Shown: piece by piece, positions 1 through 8,541 of the stretch
Layout: each line of letters starts with the position of its first letter
Position numbering within the stretch: position 1 is the stretch's first letter
Source of the DNA: Sporosalibacterium faouarense
GTDB lineage: Bacteria; Bacillota; Clostridia; Tissierellales; VENL01
Direction: 5' to 3'
Assembly (NCBI RefSeq): GCF_016765695.1
Contig: NZ_JAETGO010000062.1
Coordinates: forward strand, 1 to 32,249
Length of the DNA stretch: 32,249 nucleotides
The notes under the pieces: model-generated
The model's database searches: none
What the model saw: the letters and a program-made list of their open reading frames with translations, nothing else
What the model was told of the DNA's origin: nothing
Position numbers and translations under genes: made by a program

Positions 1-484
1 TCTGTGGATAGTTTGCCAGGACTCTTGCTAGTGCAACTCTTTGCTTCATCCCCCCCGAAAGTTCAAAAGTAGCCTTATCACCAAATCCCTCTAGCTTTAC
101 TTGCTCTAAAAAATGTGTTCTTATTTTTTCAATTTCCTTTATAGGGATATCCCTCATTTTTGGTCCAAATTCTACATTGTCTTTTACACTCATCCATGGA
201 TATAAGGTTGGAGACTGGAATACAACTCCCCTGTGCCAGTCAGGTCCTGTAATGGGTTCTCCTTGCATAAGGCACTCTCCACTTGTAGGTTTAATATAAC
301 CAGCAATAGTTTTTAATAGTGTACTTTTCCCACAACCAGATGGCCCTAAAACGCATAGAAACTCTCCCCGTTTAATTTGAAGATTTATATTTTCCAATGC
401 CAGAATTGAATCCCCTTTTTTACCGTATACTGATTTTAAATTTTCAATTTCTATTAATACTTTTTGTTTTTCTTTATTTACCAT
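1..484 (-). CDS. tauB: Taurine/sulfonate ABC transporter ATP-binding protein, partial
   Basis: Reading from the ATG at 484 gives 161 codons that run off the left edge of the window, so the C-terminal third is missing. The Walker A motif GPSGCGKST, a Q-loop region (VVFQSPTLYPW) and the ABC signature LSGGMKQR are all present; Walker B and the H-loop lie outside. The protein should sit on the cytoplasmic face and power the permease encoded at 1711-2589. A ribosome binding site (AAAGGA, about 9 nt upstream) supports this start. It is the third gene of a tauC-tauA-tauB unit, 71 bp after tauA. The family (SsuB/TauB) is clear; the substrate is inferred from the neighbouring binding protein, which looks like TauA. 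Confidence 0.93.
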   Translation of the reverse strand, partial: MVNKEKQKVLIEIENLKSVYGKKGDSILALENINLQIKRGEFLCVLGPSGCGKSTLLKTIAGYIKPTSGECLMQGEPITGPDWHRGVVFQSPTLYPWMSVKDNVEFGPKMRDIPIKEIEKIRTHFLEQVKLEGFGDKATFELSGGMKQRVALARVLANYPQ

Positions 485-555
485 TACTTAGGTTCCTTTC
501 TACATTTTTTGCTCCATCCTCAAGAGAAAATCAATGTGATGAGTGAACAATTTAT

Positions 556-1623
556 TTAATTAATCCCTGTCTCTAAAGATTTTTCAATATATATGGGATT
601 TACATAGTCATTAAATTCTTCCTGAGATGGAGAGTTATCAATAGATTTTTGATCTTGTAAGAAGTCTGATGTATCTTTCATGATAGTTGCAAAAGCCCCA
701 GGTGACCCCTTTGTTCCAAAAAATCCTTCTTCCAGCAATTCTCCCGGTGTATGCCAAGTTGAACCTTGCATCTGTAATAATGCCTCTTCTGCTGGTATTT
801 CCAGTTCCTCAGATATTATATCTGCTGCTTTTTGTGGATCTTTTCTATATATATCAGCCGCTTCTGTTAAGCAAGATATAAAATCTGAAACTATATCAGG
901 ATACTTTTCAGCAAATTCTTTTCTTACAACTTCAACATTAGCTGTTATAAATCCTTTCTCAGCCATATCTTTACTTGAAATAAGCATTTTACCATCTTTT
1001 AATAATACGCCAAGAGATGGTTGCCAAGTATAAGCAGCTTTGATATCCCCTCTTTCCCATGCTGCAACTATTTCCGGTGTTTTCATATCTAGAAGTTGTA
1101 CTCGATCTTCAATTCCAGCATCTTTGAGGGCATTTAGTAAAATATAATGGGATGTAGATGCAAAAGGTGTGGCTACTTTCTCGCCTACAAGGTCTTCCAT
1201 ATTATTAATTTCACCATTATTTTTTACTGCTAAAGCTTCTATTTCTCCAAGTACTTCATGTATCCAAATCATTTCTACATCAAGATCCATAGATAAAGCA
1301 ATTATAGCGTTTGTATTTCCCATAGTAGCAAAATCAATACTTCCAGATGCCAATGCTTTATTAGCGTCAGAACCTGAATCAAAAACAATATAGTTACACT
1401 TAATTCCTTTATCTTCAAAGTATTTATCAAATAATCCATTGGATATTGCTATGGTTTCATCATTAGGTACTCTAAGTATCCCGAAATTTATTTCTTTCGG
1501 TATAGATGAAGTATTCTCCGATGATTGATTATTTTTTTCAGAAGTGCCATTACAAGCTACAAATGATAACATTACAATTCCTATTAATATAATTGATAAC
1601 ATTCTTTTAAATATTTTTTTCAT
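556..1623 (-). CDS. tauA: Taurine ABC transporter substrate-binding lipoprotein (TauA-like)
   Basis: A 355-residue exported protein. The N-terminus is a lipoprotein signal peptide (positively charged start, hydrophobic core, Cys24 in FVAC), so it should be anchored outside the membrane. The body matches the TauA/SsuA periplasmic-binding fold: FDSGSDANKALASG, VATPFASTSHY, AAWERGDIKAAYTWQP and VVRKEFAEKYP all correspond to recognisable blocks of E. coli TauA. That makes taurine the most likely substrate, although related aliphatic sulfonates remain possible. It lies between tauC (87 bp upstream) and tauB. Start is set by AGAAGGAGG, 7 nt upstream. No taurine-cleaving enzyme (TauD, Tpa, Xsc, IslA) is visible in the window, so what happens to imported taurine is unknown. 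Confidence 0.9.
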   Translation of the reverse strand: MKKIFKRMLSIILIGIVMLSFVACNGTSEKNNQSSENTSSIPKEINFGILRVPNDETIAISNGLFDKYFEDKGIKCNYIVFDSGSDANKALASGSIDFATMGNTNAIIALSMDLDVEMIWIHEVLGEIEALAVKNNGEINNMEDLVGEKVATPFASTSHYILLNALKDAGIEDRVQLLDMKTPEIVAAWERGDIKAAYTWQPSLGVLLKDGKMLISSKDMAEKGFITANVEVVRKEFAEKYPDIVSDFISCLTEAADIYRKDPQKAADIISEELEIPAEEALLQMQGSTWHTPGELLEEGFFGTKGSPGAFATIMKDTSDFLQDQKSIDNSPSQEEFNDYVNPIYIEKSLETGIN

Positions 1624-1710
1624 ATTTTACCTCCTTCTATATTTAGCATAGTTTCAAGTTTTATATTCCTATTTAAATAAAATTCCTATATTAAAAAATA
1701 TCTTCGAAGT

Positions 1711-2589
1711 TTATACATGTCCCTTCCAGAACACAATCTTCTTCTCCAAGAAACGTAATCCAAGGTCAATTAATATACCCGTTATTCCCATTATCAGAAT
1801 TCCTACAATCATAACATTACTTTTCAAGAAATTTGATGCATCTAATACCATCCATCCTATACCTGAAGTAGCAGCTATCATTTCCGCAGAAACTAAAGTA
1901 GTATATGATACTCCAACAGCTGTTCTAATTCCTGTAAAAATCTCAGGCAGGCAAGCAGGTAATACTATCTTAAAAAAGATTTTTTTTGAATTAGCACCTA
2001 ATGATTTAGCACTCAATATATAATCTTCATTAATTTTTCTAACAGCAGATACACAGGCAATATAAATTGGTGCAAAACCTGCTAGGAATAATAGTGTTAT
2101 CTTTGATGTGTTATCTATACCAAGCCATAATATAAGCAGTGTATAGTAAGCCAGTGGTGGCAATGGACGATAAAATTCAACTACTGAATCGACTATTGCT
2201 TTAACCTTACTAAAGTATCCACTTAATAATCCAATGGGAATGGCAGTTACAATAGCGAGCCCTAAAGCAAAGAATAACCTTTGAAAACTGGCTCCGAGGT
2301 GCACCCATAAAGAGACTTTGTTGTAACCATTTTTTAAAATATTAAGAAAAGTAATCCACACCTTGTATGGTGATGGTACTAAGGTGGGTGAAAATATCTC
2401 TAGTTTGGTTATTAAATACCAAATGCTTAAAATTACAACCCAAGTAGCTACTGTCAGAACTTTTTCGTTCATATTCTTTTTATTTGCTTTTCCCCAACCT
2501 TTAACTTTATTTTTACTCTTTTGTTGTGACTTCTTCTTATGCAAATCAGTACTTTTCTCCAATCCGCTAATCCTATTTTTAAAATCCAT
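1711..2589 (-). CDS. tauC: Taurine ABC transporter permease (TauC-like)
   Basis: A 292-residue inner-membrane permease of the BPD_transp_1 type. After a lysine-rich cytoplasmic N-terminus of about 40 residues come roughly six hydrophobic segments. The block FYRPLPPLAYYTLLILWLG and the EAA-type loop (SAKSLGANSKKIFFKIVLP) are characteristic of TauC/SsuC permeases; the closest resemblance I can recall is TauC. The EAA loop should dock the TauB ATPase. It is the first gene of the unit and has a strong ribosome binding site (AAAGGAGGGGGTG). The extended basic N-terminus (residues 1-40) is longer than in E. coli TauC. Transcription may start locally or read through the weak hairpin at 2666-2695. 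Confidence 0.92.
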   Translation of the reverse strand: MDFKNRISGLEKSTDLHKKKSQQKSKNKVKGWGKANKKNMNEKVLTVATWVVILSIWYLITKLEIFSPTLVPSPYKVWITFLNILKNGYNKVSLWVHLGASFQRLFFALGLAIVTAIPIGLLSGYFSKVKAIVDSVVEFYRPLPPLAYYTLLILWLGIDNTSKITLLFLAGFAPIYIACVSAVRKINEDYILSAKSLGANSKKIFFKIVLPACLPEIFTGIRTAVGVSYTTLVSAEMIAATSGIGWMVLDASNFLKSNVMIVGILIMGITGILIDLGLRFLEKKIVFWKGHV

Positions 2590-2660
2590 AAGTTACACCC
2601 CCTCCTTTCATAATTTAATTTTACATATGCAAGGTAATTAACTTATTTTATATAAAAACA

Positions 2661-2695
2661 ATAGCAAAGCCACCGAGTATAAACTCAATGGCCTT
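2661..2695 (-). terminator. Hairpin terminator after the CoA-disulfide reductase gene
   Basis: On the minus strand a 12-bp stem (several G-U pairs) with a 6-nt loop lies 62 bp after the stop codon at 2758. It is followed by GCTATTGTTTTTATA, a T-run displaced several bases from the stem, so termination is probably incomplete and may allow read-through into tauC. Confidence 0.55.
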
Positions 2696-2757
2696 ACTAA
2701 TTTAATTTTTTAGAAATTTTTTAGAGGAGTTTTAAATATAATAAATTTAAGAATTTT

Positions 2758-4455
2758 TTAGTTAAAATTATATTCTGTAACTATTTTTTCTCTTCCAGTT
2801 ACTTGGTCTTGATAATATTCATAGCAGCATATACCCAAATATGAACCAGAGATATTATATAAATTATCATATCCCATGTTCTGTAATGCCATTACTGCAT
2901 TATAGCTTCTTTGACTTGAACGACAATGCAGGTATACTGGCTTATCCTTTGGAATTTCATCTAATCTATTTCTGAATTCACTCAATGGAATATTTACTGA
3001 ATTTTTAAGATGTCCAGCTTTATATTCATCTTTTTCCCTTACATCTATAATAAATGCGTCATTTTCTACCAATTCTCTAACTTTAGTTACAGGTACTTGT
3101 CTAAACTGACCATTTAATATATTTAGTGCAACTAAAGCTGCATGATTAACTACATCCTTTGCAGTTCCAAATAATGGAGCATAACATAACTCTAATTCTT
3201 TTAGATCTTCTAAAGTTCCGCCCATTAATATCATTGTTGCAATAACATCTATTCTCTTGTCTACATTGCCTTTTCCTATTGCTTGAGCTCCAAGTATTTT
3301 ACCAGTTGGATATTCATACATTAATTTGAAATGCATTGGATTACTTTCAGGCATTAAACCAACTTTATCCCCAGGAATTAAATATACAAAATCATAAGAA
3401 ATACCTGCTTTTTTAGCAGCTTTTTCATTTAATCCTGTAGAAGCTGCTCCTAAGTCAAATACTTGAACTACAGATGAGCCTATTACTCCATTGTTTCTAT
3501 GTGGAATATTGTACATGTGGTCAGATGCAGCTCTAGCTTGCCTTTGTGCAGGACCTGCAAGAGCAAGTCTTGTTTTTTCGTGAGTTAGACGATTATATAC
3601 CTCTATAGCATCACCAACGGCATAAATATCTTTATCATTAGTCAAATAGTTATGATCTACTTTAATTCCACCTGTTTCGCCTATTTCAAGTCCAGCGTCT
3701 TTTGCTAAACTAGTTTCTGGACTTACTCCTATTGACATTACTACAGCTTTTGCTTTCACGTTTTTGCCTGATTGCAATTCTACAGAGTCTTCATTGATTT
3801 TTTGCACTGCATCACTTAGTATAAGGTTAATGCCTTTATCCATCATTTCTTTATGAAGAATTTGTGCCATATCATAATCGAATGGAGCCATTATCTGATT
3901 TTGTGCTTCTATTAAACTAACGTTTTTACCTGCTAGATGTAAATTTTCTGCTACCTCTACTCCGATGAATCCACCACCAACAACAGCAATATCATCTATA
4001 TTATTATTTACGATGTAATCATTAAGTTTTTTGATATCAACAACATTTCTAACTGTAAATACATTAGAACCAGTTATACCATCAATACTTCTAGGAAGTA
4101 TTGGATTAGCTCCTGGAGACAATACCAATTTATCATATGACTCTTCATATTCTTCTCCAGTTTCTAAGTTCTTTACTACTAATTTTTTTTCTTCTCTTTT
4201 TATTTTAGTAACTTCACTATTAACTCTAGCTTCAATGTTGTATTGCTTTTTAAATTGCTCTGGACACATTAAAACTAAGTCCTCACTTTTTTCAACTATT
4301 CCACTTAAATGAAATGGTAATGCACAATTAGAAAAAGAAACATTTGGTCCTCTTTCAAACATAATTACCTCTGCTGATTCATCAATTCTTCTTGCCCTTG
4401 CTGCAGCTGAAGCTCCTCCAGCTACACCACCAATAACTAAAATTCTTTTACTCAT
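2758..4455 (-). CDS. CoA-disulfide reductase with C-terminal rhodanese domain (CoADR-Rhd / NAD(P)H sulfur oxidoreductase)
   Basis: A 565-residue cytoplasmic flavoprotein. Residues 1-450 form a pyridine nucleotide-disulfide oxidoreductase: FAD-binding motif VIGGVAGGASAAARAR, the single redox cysteine Cys44 in SFSNCALP, a second nucleotide-binding motif (VVGGGFIGVEVAENL) and the FAD motif IYAVGDAIEV. Residues about 460-550 are a rhodanese domain with Cys511 in YLHCRSSQRSY. Enzymes of this architecture reduce CoA-disulfide, CoA-persulfide or polysulfide with NAD(P)H, and the rhodanese domain hands over sulfane sulfur. This fits elemental sulfur or polysulfide reduction. Neighbours are the YeeE protein (188 bp upstream) and the lipoprotein rhodaneses. 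Start follows AAAGGAGGACGGG. The substrate (CoA persulfide, polysulfide or glutathione-free thiols) cannot be told from sequence. Confidence 0.95.
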   Translation of the reverse strand: MSKRILVIGGVAGGASAAARARRIDESAEVIMFERGPNVSFSNCALPFHLSGIVEKSEDLVLMCPEQFKKQYNIEARVNSEVTKIKREEKKLVVKNLETGEEYEESYDKLVLSPGANPILPRSIDGITGSNVFTVRNVVDIKKLNDYIVNNNIDDIAVVGGGFIGVEVAENLHLAGKNVSLIEAQNQIMAPFDYDMAQILHKEMMDKGINLILSDAVQKINEDSVELQSGKNVKAKAVVMSIGVSPETSLAKDAGLEIGETGGIKVDHNYLTNDKDIYAVGDAIEVYNRLTHEKTRLALAGPAQRQARAASDHMYNIPHRNNGVIGSSVVQVFDLGAASTGLNEKAAKKAGISYDFVYLIPGDKVGLMPESNPMHFKLMYEYPTGKILGAQAIGKGNVDKRIDVIATMILMGGTLEDLKELELCYAPLFGTAKDVVNHAALVALNILNGQFRQVPVTKVRELVENDAFIIDVREKDEYKAGHLKNSVNIPLSEFRNRLDEIPKDKPVYLHCRSSQRSYNAVMALQNMGYDNLYNISGSYLGICCYEYYQDQVTGREKIVTEYNFN

Positions 4456-4643
4456 ATTAACCCGTCCTCCTTTTAATTGTTATAAATCCCCTTACCTTGT
4501 TGTTGTATAATAAGCACAGATATGCATGTACCTTTAAATTGCAGTTCTGATTTTAATATGTTTATCAAATATCAATCAATTTCGTAACATCTATAATTTA
4601 AGCACTAGATTTTCTGATTATTACTAATAATTATTAGCAATAT

Positions 4644-5942
4644 CTATGAAGCAGCTGAAGACGTTGAAGCAGTAGATTCACTAGAACTAAATTTCTTAGA
4701 AAGTACGTTTCCAACAATTCCTCCTAATGTCATGAAAATTAGGAATATCCAACCTGAAAGTGAAAAATTAGCTATAGGTGTATATAAAGCACCTACATTA
4801 CATCCATTAGCAAATCGAGTTCCTAAGCCCATAGTAATACCACCTAATGCAAATAGTAACAATTCTTTTTTATTAACTTTTATTTCTTCCATAAATGATT
4901 CCTTAAGTTTACCAGCAGTTAGTAAGTAGATCATTGTTCCAAATACGATACCAACATTTTGTACTGTGATTGGATGCTCAAAGAATGGTAGCTCAAAAAC
5001 ACTCGATGACATTTTAGTGAAAGAAACAATTGAATCAGTTGAAACTCCAAAGAGCATTAAAACCTTACCAAACCAGATACCGTAAGGTGTAGACGCACCC
5101 CATCCAGACTTAGTTACGCCCATTAGTAAAACAAATATAATACTAATAGCTATTGCCCCTTGCTTCAAAGTCCAAGGTTTAACAAATATACGATTATAAT
5201 TTTCAGCACTAAAGAAGCCGTAGTTCTTATCATCTAGTCTTTCCTGTTCATGCTGAATTTTTTCCATTGGATGTCCAGTATAACTACTGTTCTTCTTACG
5301 ACGTCTCTCATAATTAAATGCAATGAAAGTAACTAAGCTACAAAGTAAGACAGTTAACAAAAGTGCACCTAAATAACCTTCGAAACCATCCCATTTAAAC
5401 ATATCTGGTAAAAAAACTCCTCCAGATAATTGTTCTCCCACTGATGTAGAAATCCAAGAATTTCTAACCCAACCTGCAGTCCTTTGCATAGGAAATCCAA
5501 GAAATACGCCTAAACTAAAGAACACTAATGTTGTAAAAGCTCTAGGTAAACCTGTTACCAAGTCTGTAAGTACTCCAGAGGCACAACACACGGAAAATGA
5601 CATACCAAAGCCAAATAGTAATCCACCTAAAATTAGTCCAAAATTAATAGGGTTTATCCAAAGACCATAACTTGCTGGATCACCCTTAAATAAAAATGCG
5701 GTAGTTAATAAAGCAGTAATTCCAAACATAAACATTAAAGTCCTTACTAATTTTGTTGATCCAGTACCATAGGCACGATTAATACTTCCTGCAAAGCCAG
5801 TATAGGCCCTCATCAATGTATAACCTAATCCTACACCAATTAAAAGCCTAAAGAACAACATATCAGTTTTTAAAAGTATGTTCCCTAGTACTAATATTAA
5901 TAAAATTCCTATGAATCCGAGAATTTTTTCATTCTTTTTCAT
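4644..5942 (-). CDS. YeeE/YedE-family membrane transporter, full-length two-repeat form
   Basis: A 432-residue polytopic membrane protein with two YeeE/YedE (PF04143) repeats and a cytoplasmic loop near residues 215-245. Family members such as TsuA import thiosulfate through a relay of conserved cysteines. Here the second and third cysteine motifs are present (SVCCASGVL, Cys119/120; FANGCNVGALY, Cys381). The first motif, normally KSRFCFxA, reads RAYTGFAGS, so that cysteine is absent. The same motif is intact in the split homologue at 18983-19681. This suggests a different sulfur species or mechanism. The C-terminal tail is a short Ser/Thr/Ala-rich extension. Start is supported by AAGGGGG 7 nt upstream. 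It lies between lipoprotein rhodanese and CoADR-Rhd genes, which points to sulfur uptake feeding the reductase. Confidence 0.9.
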   Translation of the reverse strand: MKKNEKILGFIGILLILVLGNILLKTDMLFFRLLIGVGLGYTLMRAYTGFAGSINRAYGTGSTKLVRTLMFMFGITALLTTAFLFKGDPASYGLWINPINFGLILGGLLFGFGMSFSVCCASGVLTDLVTGLPRAFTTLVFFSLGVFLGFPMQRTAGWVRNSWISTSVGEQLSGGVFLPDMFKWDGFEGYLGALLLTVLLCSLVTFIAFNYERRRKKNSSYTGHPMEKIQHEQERLDDKNYGFFSAENYNRIFVKPWTLKQGAIAISIIFVLLMGVTKSGWGASTPYGIWFGKVLMLFGVSTDSIVSFTKMSSSVFELPFFEHPITVQNVGIVFGTMIYLLTAGKLKESFMEEIKVNKKELLLFALGGITMGLGTRFANGCNVGALYTPIANFSLSGWIFLIFMTLGGIVGNVLSKKFSSSESTASTSSAAS

Positions 5943-6091
5943 TTTTTTACCCCCTTATATCTTCATATAATGTCAAAAGTTTTTGTCAAATATCCAAATG
6001 TAGCTTTGGTTTCACACAATTTATAAGCAAATCTTCCTTCACCCTCAAAAGAAGCGTCTTGTTAGATATCGCTTATCATTATTTTATTAAG

Positions 6092-6126
6092 GGTCAAGCA
6101 AGTATCTATAAGATACCTGCTTAACC
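6092..6126 (-). terminator. Long hairpin after the double-rhodanese lipoprotein gene
   Basis: An inverted repeat with a 16-bp stem (two mismatches) and a 3-nt ATA loop begins 27 bp after the stop at 6153. Neither strand has a clear T-run after it, so it may be an mRNA-end stabilising structure or a weak terminator rather than a classical one. Confidence 0.4.
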
Positions 6127-6152
6127 ATTGTTCCTGCTTATTTATAAATTGA

Positions 6153-7109
6153 TTATTTTACTAATGAAAATCCTTTATTCGCCCATCCTAATGGTTCATT
6201 TGATGACATTCCTGTACCACCATTTAATGATACAGCATCATAACCTAATACTCTTAAAGTCGCCACAGTTTGACCTGCTGTTTGACCTGTATAACAATAT
6301 ACTATGATTTTTTTATCTTTCGGTAATGTATTGAATTCTTTATGCATTTCTTTTCCAAAAGGAATATTTTCAGCACCTTGTATATGACCTTTTGCAAAAT
6401 CGTCTGCTTTTCTTATTGATAAGAACATTATACTACTATCTTCTTGGTCTAACATATTCTTAGCATTATCTTCACTTATCTTATAGTTTGCATATGTAGT
6501 TCCATTTACTTCTGCAAGACCACTATAATATTCATCTATTGCCTCTTTAATTTCTGTGTCAATTTCAACTCCTGTTGGTTGACCAAATTCATTAGGAGTT
6601 GTTTCAGTTATCGCTTCCACTCCTTCAACCTTTGAAATACCATAATTCCAACCTAAGTTAACAGATTTAGCATCAAAACCTGCCATGTTTAATAGGGCAA
6701 CTGTTTGACCTGCTGTTTGTCCTGAATAGCAGTACACCATTATTGTTTTGCTTCTTGGTAGTTTGTCAAGACTTTCACTTATGGCTGTTCCCCAAGGAGC
6801 ATTAACAGCACCTTTTATATGTCCTTCAGCATATGCATCAGATTGTCTTATATCTAATATGAACATATCTTCTTCTGCATTAACCTTGTCTACGAATTTA
6901 TCTTGAGCAATCTTATAGATGTCACTACCCATATTAGTATAATAATCACTTACAGCTTGAGTTAAAACATCGTCACCATTTGTAGCTCCTTCTATATTCG
7001 AATTTGGCTGTGTATCTACATCTGATTCTTCAGCCTTACCACACCCCACTACACTTAATGCTAATATAAATACCAAAACTAATGATATTCCTTTAAAATT
7101 TTTAAACAT
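6153..7109 (-). CDS. Surface lipoprotein with two active-site-bearing rhodanese domains
   Basis: A 318-residue exported lipoprotein: signal peptide 1-22 and lipobox Cys23 (VVGC). Two rhodanese-like domains follow, residues about 65-160 and 205-300. Both keep the catalytic loop in almost the same form: VYCYSGQTAGQT (Cys127) and VYCYTGQTAGQT (Cys272). In ordinary two-domain thiosulfate sulfurtransferases only the C-terminal domain keeps the cysteine, so this arrangement reflects duplication of a complete single-domain unit, each copy preceded by a DYYTNMG/EYYSGLA-type segment. It should act outside the membrane, carrying sulfane sulfur as a persulfide. It is the first gene upstream of the YeeE gene (210 bp). 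The start follows AAAGGGG. The sulfur donor and acceptor are not known. Confidence 0.9.
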   Translation of the reverse strand: MFKNFKGISLVLVFILALSVVGCGKAEESDVDTQPNSNIEGATNGDDVLTQAVSDYYTNMGSDIYKIAQDKFVDKVNAEEDMFILDIRQSDAYAEGHIKGAVNAPWGTAISESLDKLPRSKTIMVYCYSGQTAGQTVALLNMAGFDAKSVNLGWNYGISKVEGVEAITETTPNEFGQPTGVEIDTEIKEAIDEYYSGLAEVNGTTYANYKISEDNAKNMLDQEDSSIMFLSIRKADDFAKGHIQGAENIPFGKEMHKEFNTLPKDKKIIVYCYTGQTAGQTVATLRVLGYDAVSLNGGTGMSSNEPLGWANKGFSLVK

Positions 7110-7152
7110 GTTACAAGACCCCTTTCGAATTGTTATTATTTTAACATATATG

Positions 7153-7161
7153 ATTATAACA
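7153..7161 (-). promoter_or_regulatory. Extended -10 promoter for the double-rhodanese lipoprotein gene
   Basis: The minus strand reads TGTTATAAT, a consensus extended -10 element, 44 bp before the start codon at 7109 and downstream of the terminator at 7270-7313. No good -35 is seen, which is tolerated with an extended -10. Confidence 0.5.
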
Positions 7162-7269
7162 CAGATTAAATCATTTCTATCCTCGGAATAACCAATACTA
7201 GATAAGAAAAAGTGATACCAAAATAAGAAAAAGCAATATCAAAATATTCAATTAGTTTAAATTAAGAGA

Positions 7270-7313
7270 AAAAAAACACCGAGATGGTTATTTAACCATT
7301 TCAGTGTTTTTTT
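7270..7313 (-). terminator. Rho-independent terminator after the SseA-like lipoprotein gene
   Basis: A 15-bp stem (one mismatch, one G-U) with loop AAAT on the minus strand, followed directly by a run of eight T. It starts 36 bp after the stop at 7345. The other strand also ends in a T-run, so it could work in both directions. Confidence 0.85.
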
Positions 7314-7344
7314 AATTTTTTAATAGAATCTAATAACTCTTTTA

Positions 7345-8256
7345 TCAAGAGTTATCTTGCTCGTTTATCTCTACTTTGTTATTCTCTGGCATTTGTACTG
7401 GTAAAGACGTATCTTTGGACCATTCAGACCATGCACCATCATATAATTTTAGATTTCTATATCCTGCATTATAAAGTGCAAGGTAGGTTTGAGCCCCTCT
7501 AATTGAGGTTTTACAATACATAATAGCAGTATCATCAGGGATTAGCCCAGCATCTAAATACATAACTTGAATATCTCCCACTGTTTTATAAGTCCCATCA
7601 CTCTTATTATTATCAACATAGTTCATTAATACAGAACTTGGAATAGTTCCTGCGTCATATTCTTCTTGAGAACGAGTATCTATTAAGATTACATCTTCTT
7701 TAGGATCATTGATTTGTGATTTCATATCATCAATAGTCGCTATCATATTTACATTTTTTTCTTTAGCTACATACTTTGTAGGTGAAATATCTGGTATTTC
7801 TTTTGTTAATTCAACACCAGTTGCATTTAAAGCTTTTATTCCACCACTTACTACTTTAACATTCTCGTGACCATAAACCTTTAAAGTCCACCACAATCTT
7901 GCTGAATCCATATTGTTATTATTATCGTAAATTACAACTGTAGTATCATTAGAAATTCCCTTTGTACTCACGACTTCTTCAATTTGATCTTTTGGAGCAA
8001 GCATATTGGGTACAGGTTCATTGATTACTATATCTGCCCTGCTAATGTTAACAGAGTTTTTAATATGACTATATAGATACCCTTCTGAACCTTGTGCATC
8101 AACCAATACAACATTTTCTTGATTAATTAATTTTACTGCTTCATTTGCATCAATGATTTCAGTACCTTCTTCTCCACTAAAAGAACTACATCCAATATTT
8201 GTGAACATAATTGCTATTATGAGTATAAGTAATGATGCCTTAGATAATCTTTTCAT
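7345..8256 (-). CDS. Thiosulfate sulfurtransferase-like (SseA/TST-type) lipoprotein
   Basis: A 303-residue exported protein with signal peptide and lipobox Cys23 (NIGC). Two rhodanese domains: residues about 35-155, without a catalytic cysteine (the loop reads VVIYDNNNNMDSARLWW, as in inactive N-terminal domains), and about 170-285 with the active loop MYCKTSIRG (Cys248). Other family blocks are VYGHENVKVVSGG and LYDGAWSEW. This is the classical TST/SseA architecture, placed outside the membrane, and it differs in origin from the neighbouring double-active lipoprotein. It is its own transcription unit (terminator at 7270-7313). Start is fixed by GGAGGAAAAAA before the ATG. It probably transfers sulfane sulfur from thiosulfate or an organic persulfide to a thiol acceptor on the cell surface. 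Confidence 0.92.
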   Translation of the reverse strand: MKRLSKASLLILIIAIMFTNIGCSSFSGEEGTEIIDANEAVKLINQENVVLVDAQGSEGYLYSHIKNSVNISRADIVINEPVPNMLAPKDQIEEVVSTKGISNDTTVVIYDNNNNMDSARLWWTLKVYGHENVKVVSGGIKALNATGVELTKEIPDISPTKYVAKEKNVNMIATIDDMKSQINDPKEDVILIDTRSQEEYDAGTIPSSVLMNYVDNNKSDGTYKTVGDIQVMYLDAGLIPDDTAIMYCKTSIRGAQTYLALYNAGYRNLKLYDGAWSEWSKDTSLPVQMPENNKVEINEQDNS

Positions 8257-8455
8257 TTTTTTCCTCCATTCTTTATTTTCCCTATTAAACTGTTTAAAAA
8301 GATTGTTAATTTTTATACAGCTATAATTATACTTTATATATAAAGCAATTGGTCATAGAAATTTCCAATGTAGCATTTAATTATTAAATGAGGGCCTTGC
8401 ATATTAAAGTTTTATGTAAAAATGTACTTAATTCGTTAATATGAAATTTCCGCAA

Positions 8456-8483
8456 TTGTATAATATAGTAAAAATGTTATAAT
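8456..8483 (+). promoter_or_regulatory. Promoter for the GT-C glycosyltransferase gene
   Basis: TTGTAT (8456-8461) and TATAAT (8478-8483) are separated by 16 bp on the plus strand. The gene starts at 8542, giving an untranslated leader of about 52 nt. Confidence 0.6.
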
Positions 8484-8541
8484 TGAAAAAGCACTAACAA
8501 CTCATAGATAAAGAGTCATATTTAAACTAGGAGGCAAAAAC

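Noticed and set aside
4624-4637. 14-nt palindrome CTAATAATTATTAG after the YeeE gene
   Set aside because: Entirely AT-rich apart from the end bases, with no T-run, so not a terminator and not a convincing operator.
8374-8390. 17-nt palindrome between the SseA-like and GT-C genes (CATTTAATTATTAAATG)
   Set aside because: It is built only of an AT-rich core in AT-rich DNA and is far from the recognised promoter; chance is likely, though an operator cannot be excluded.
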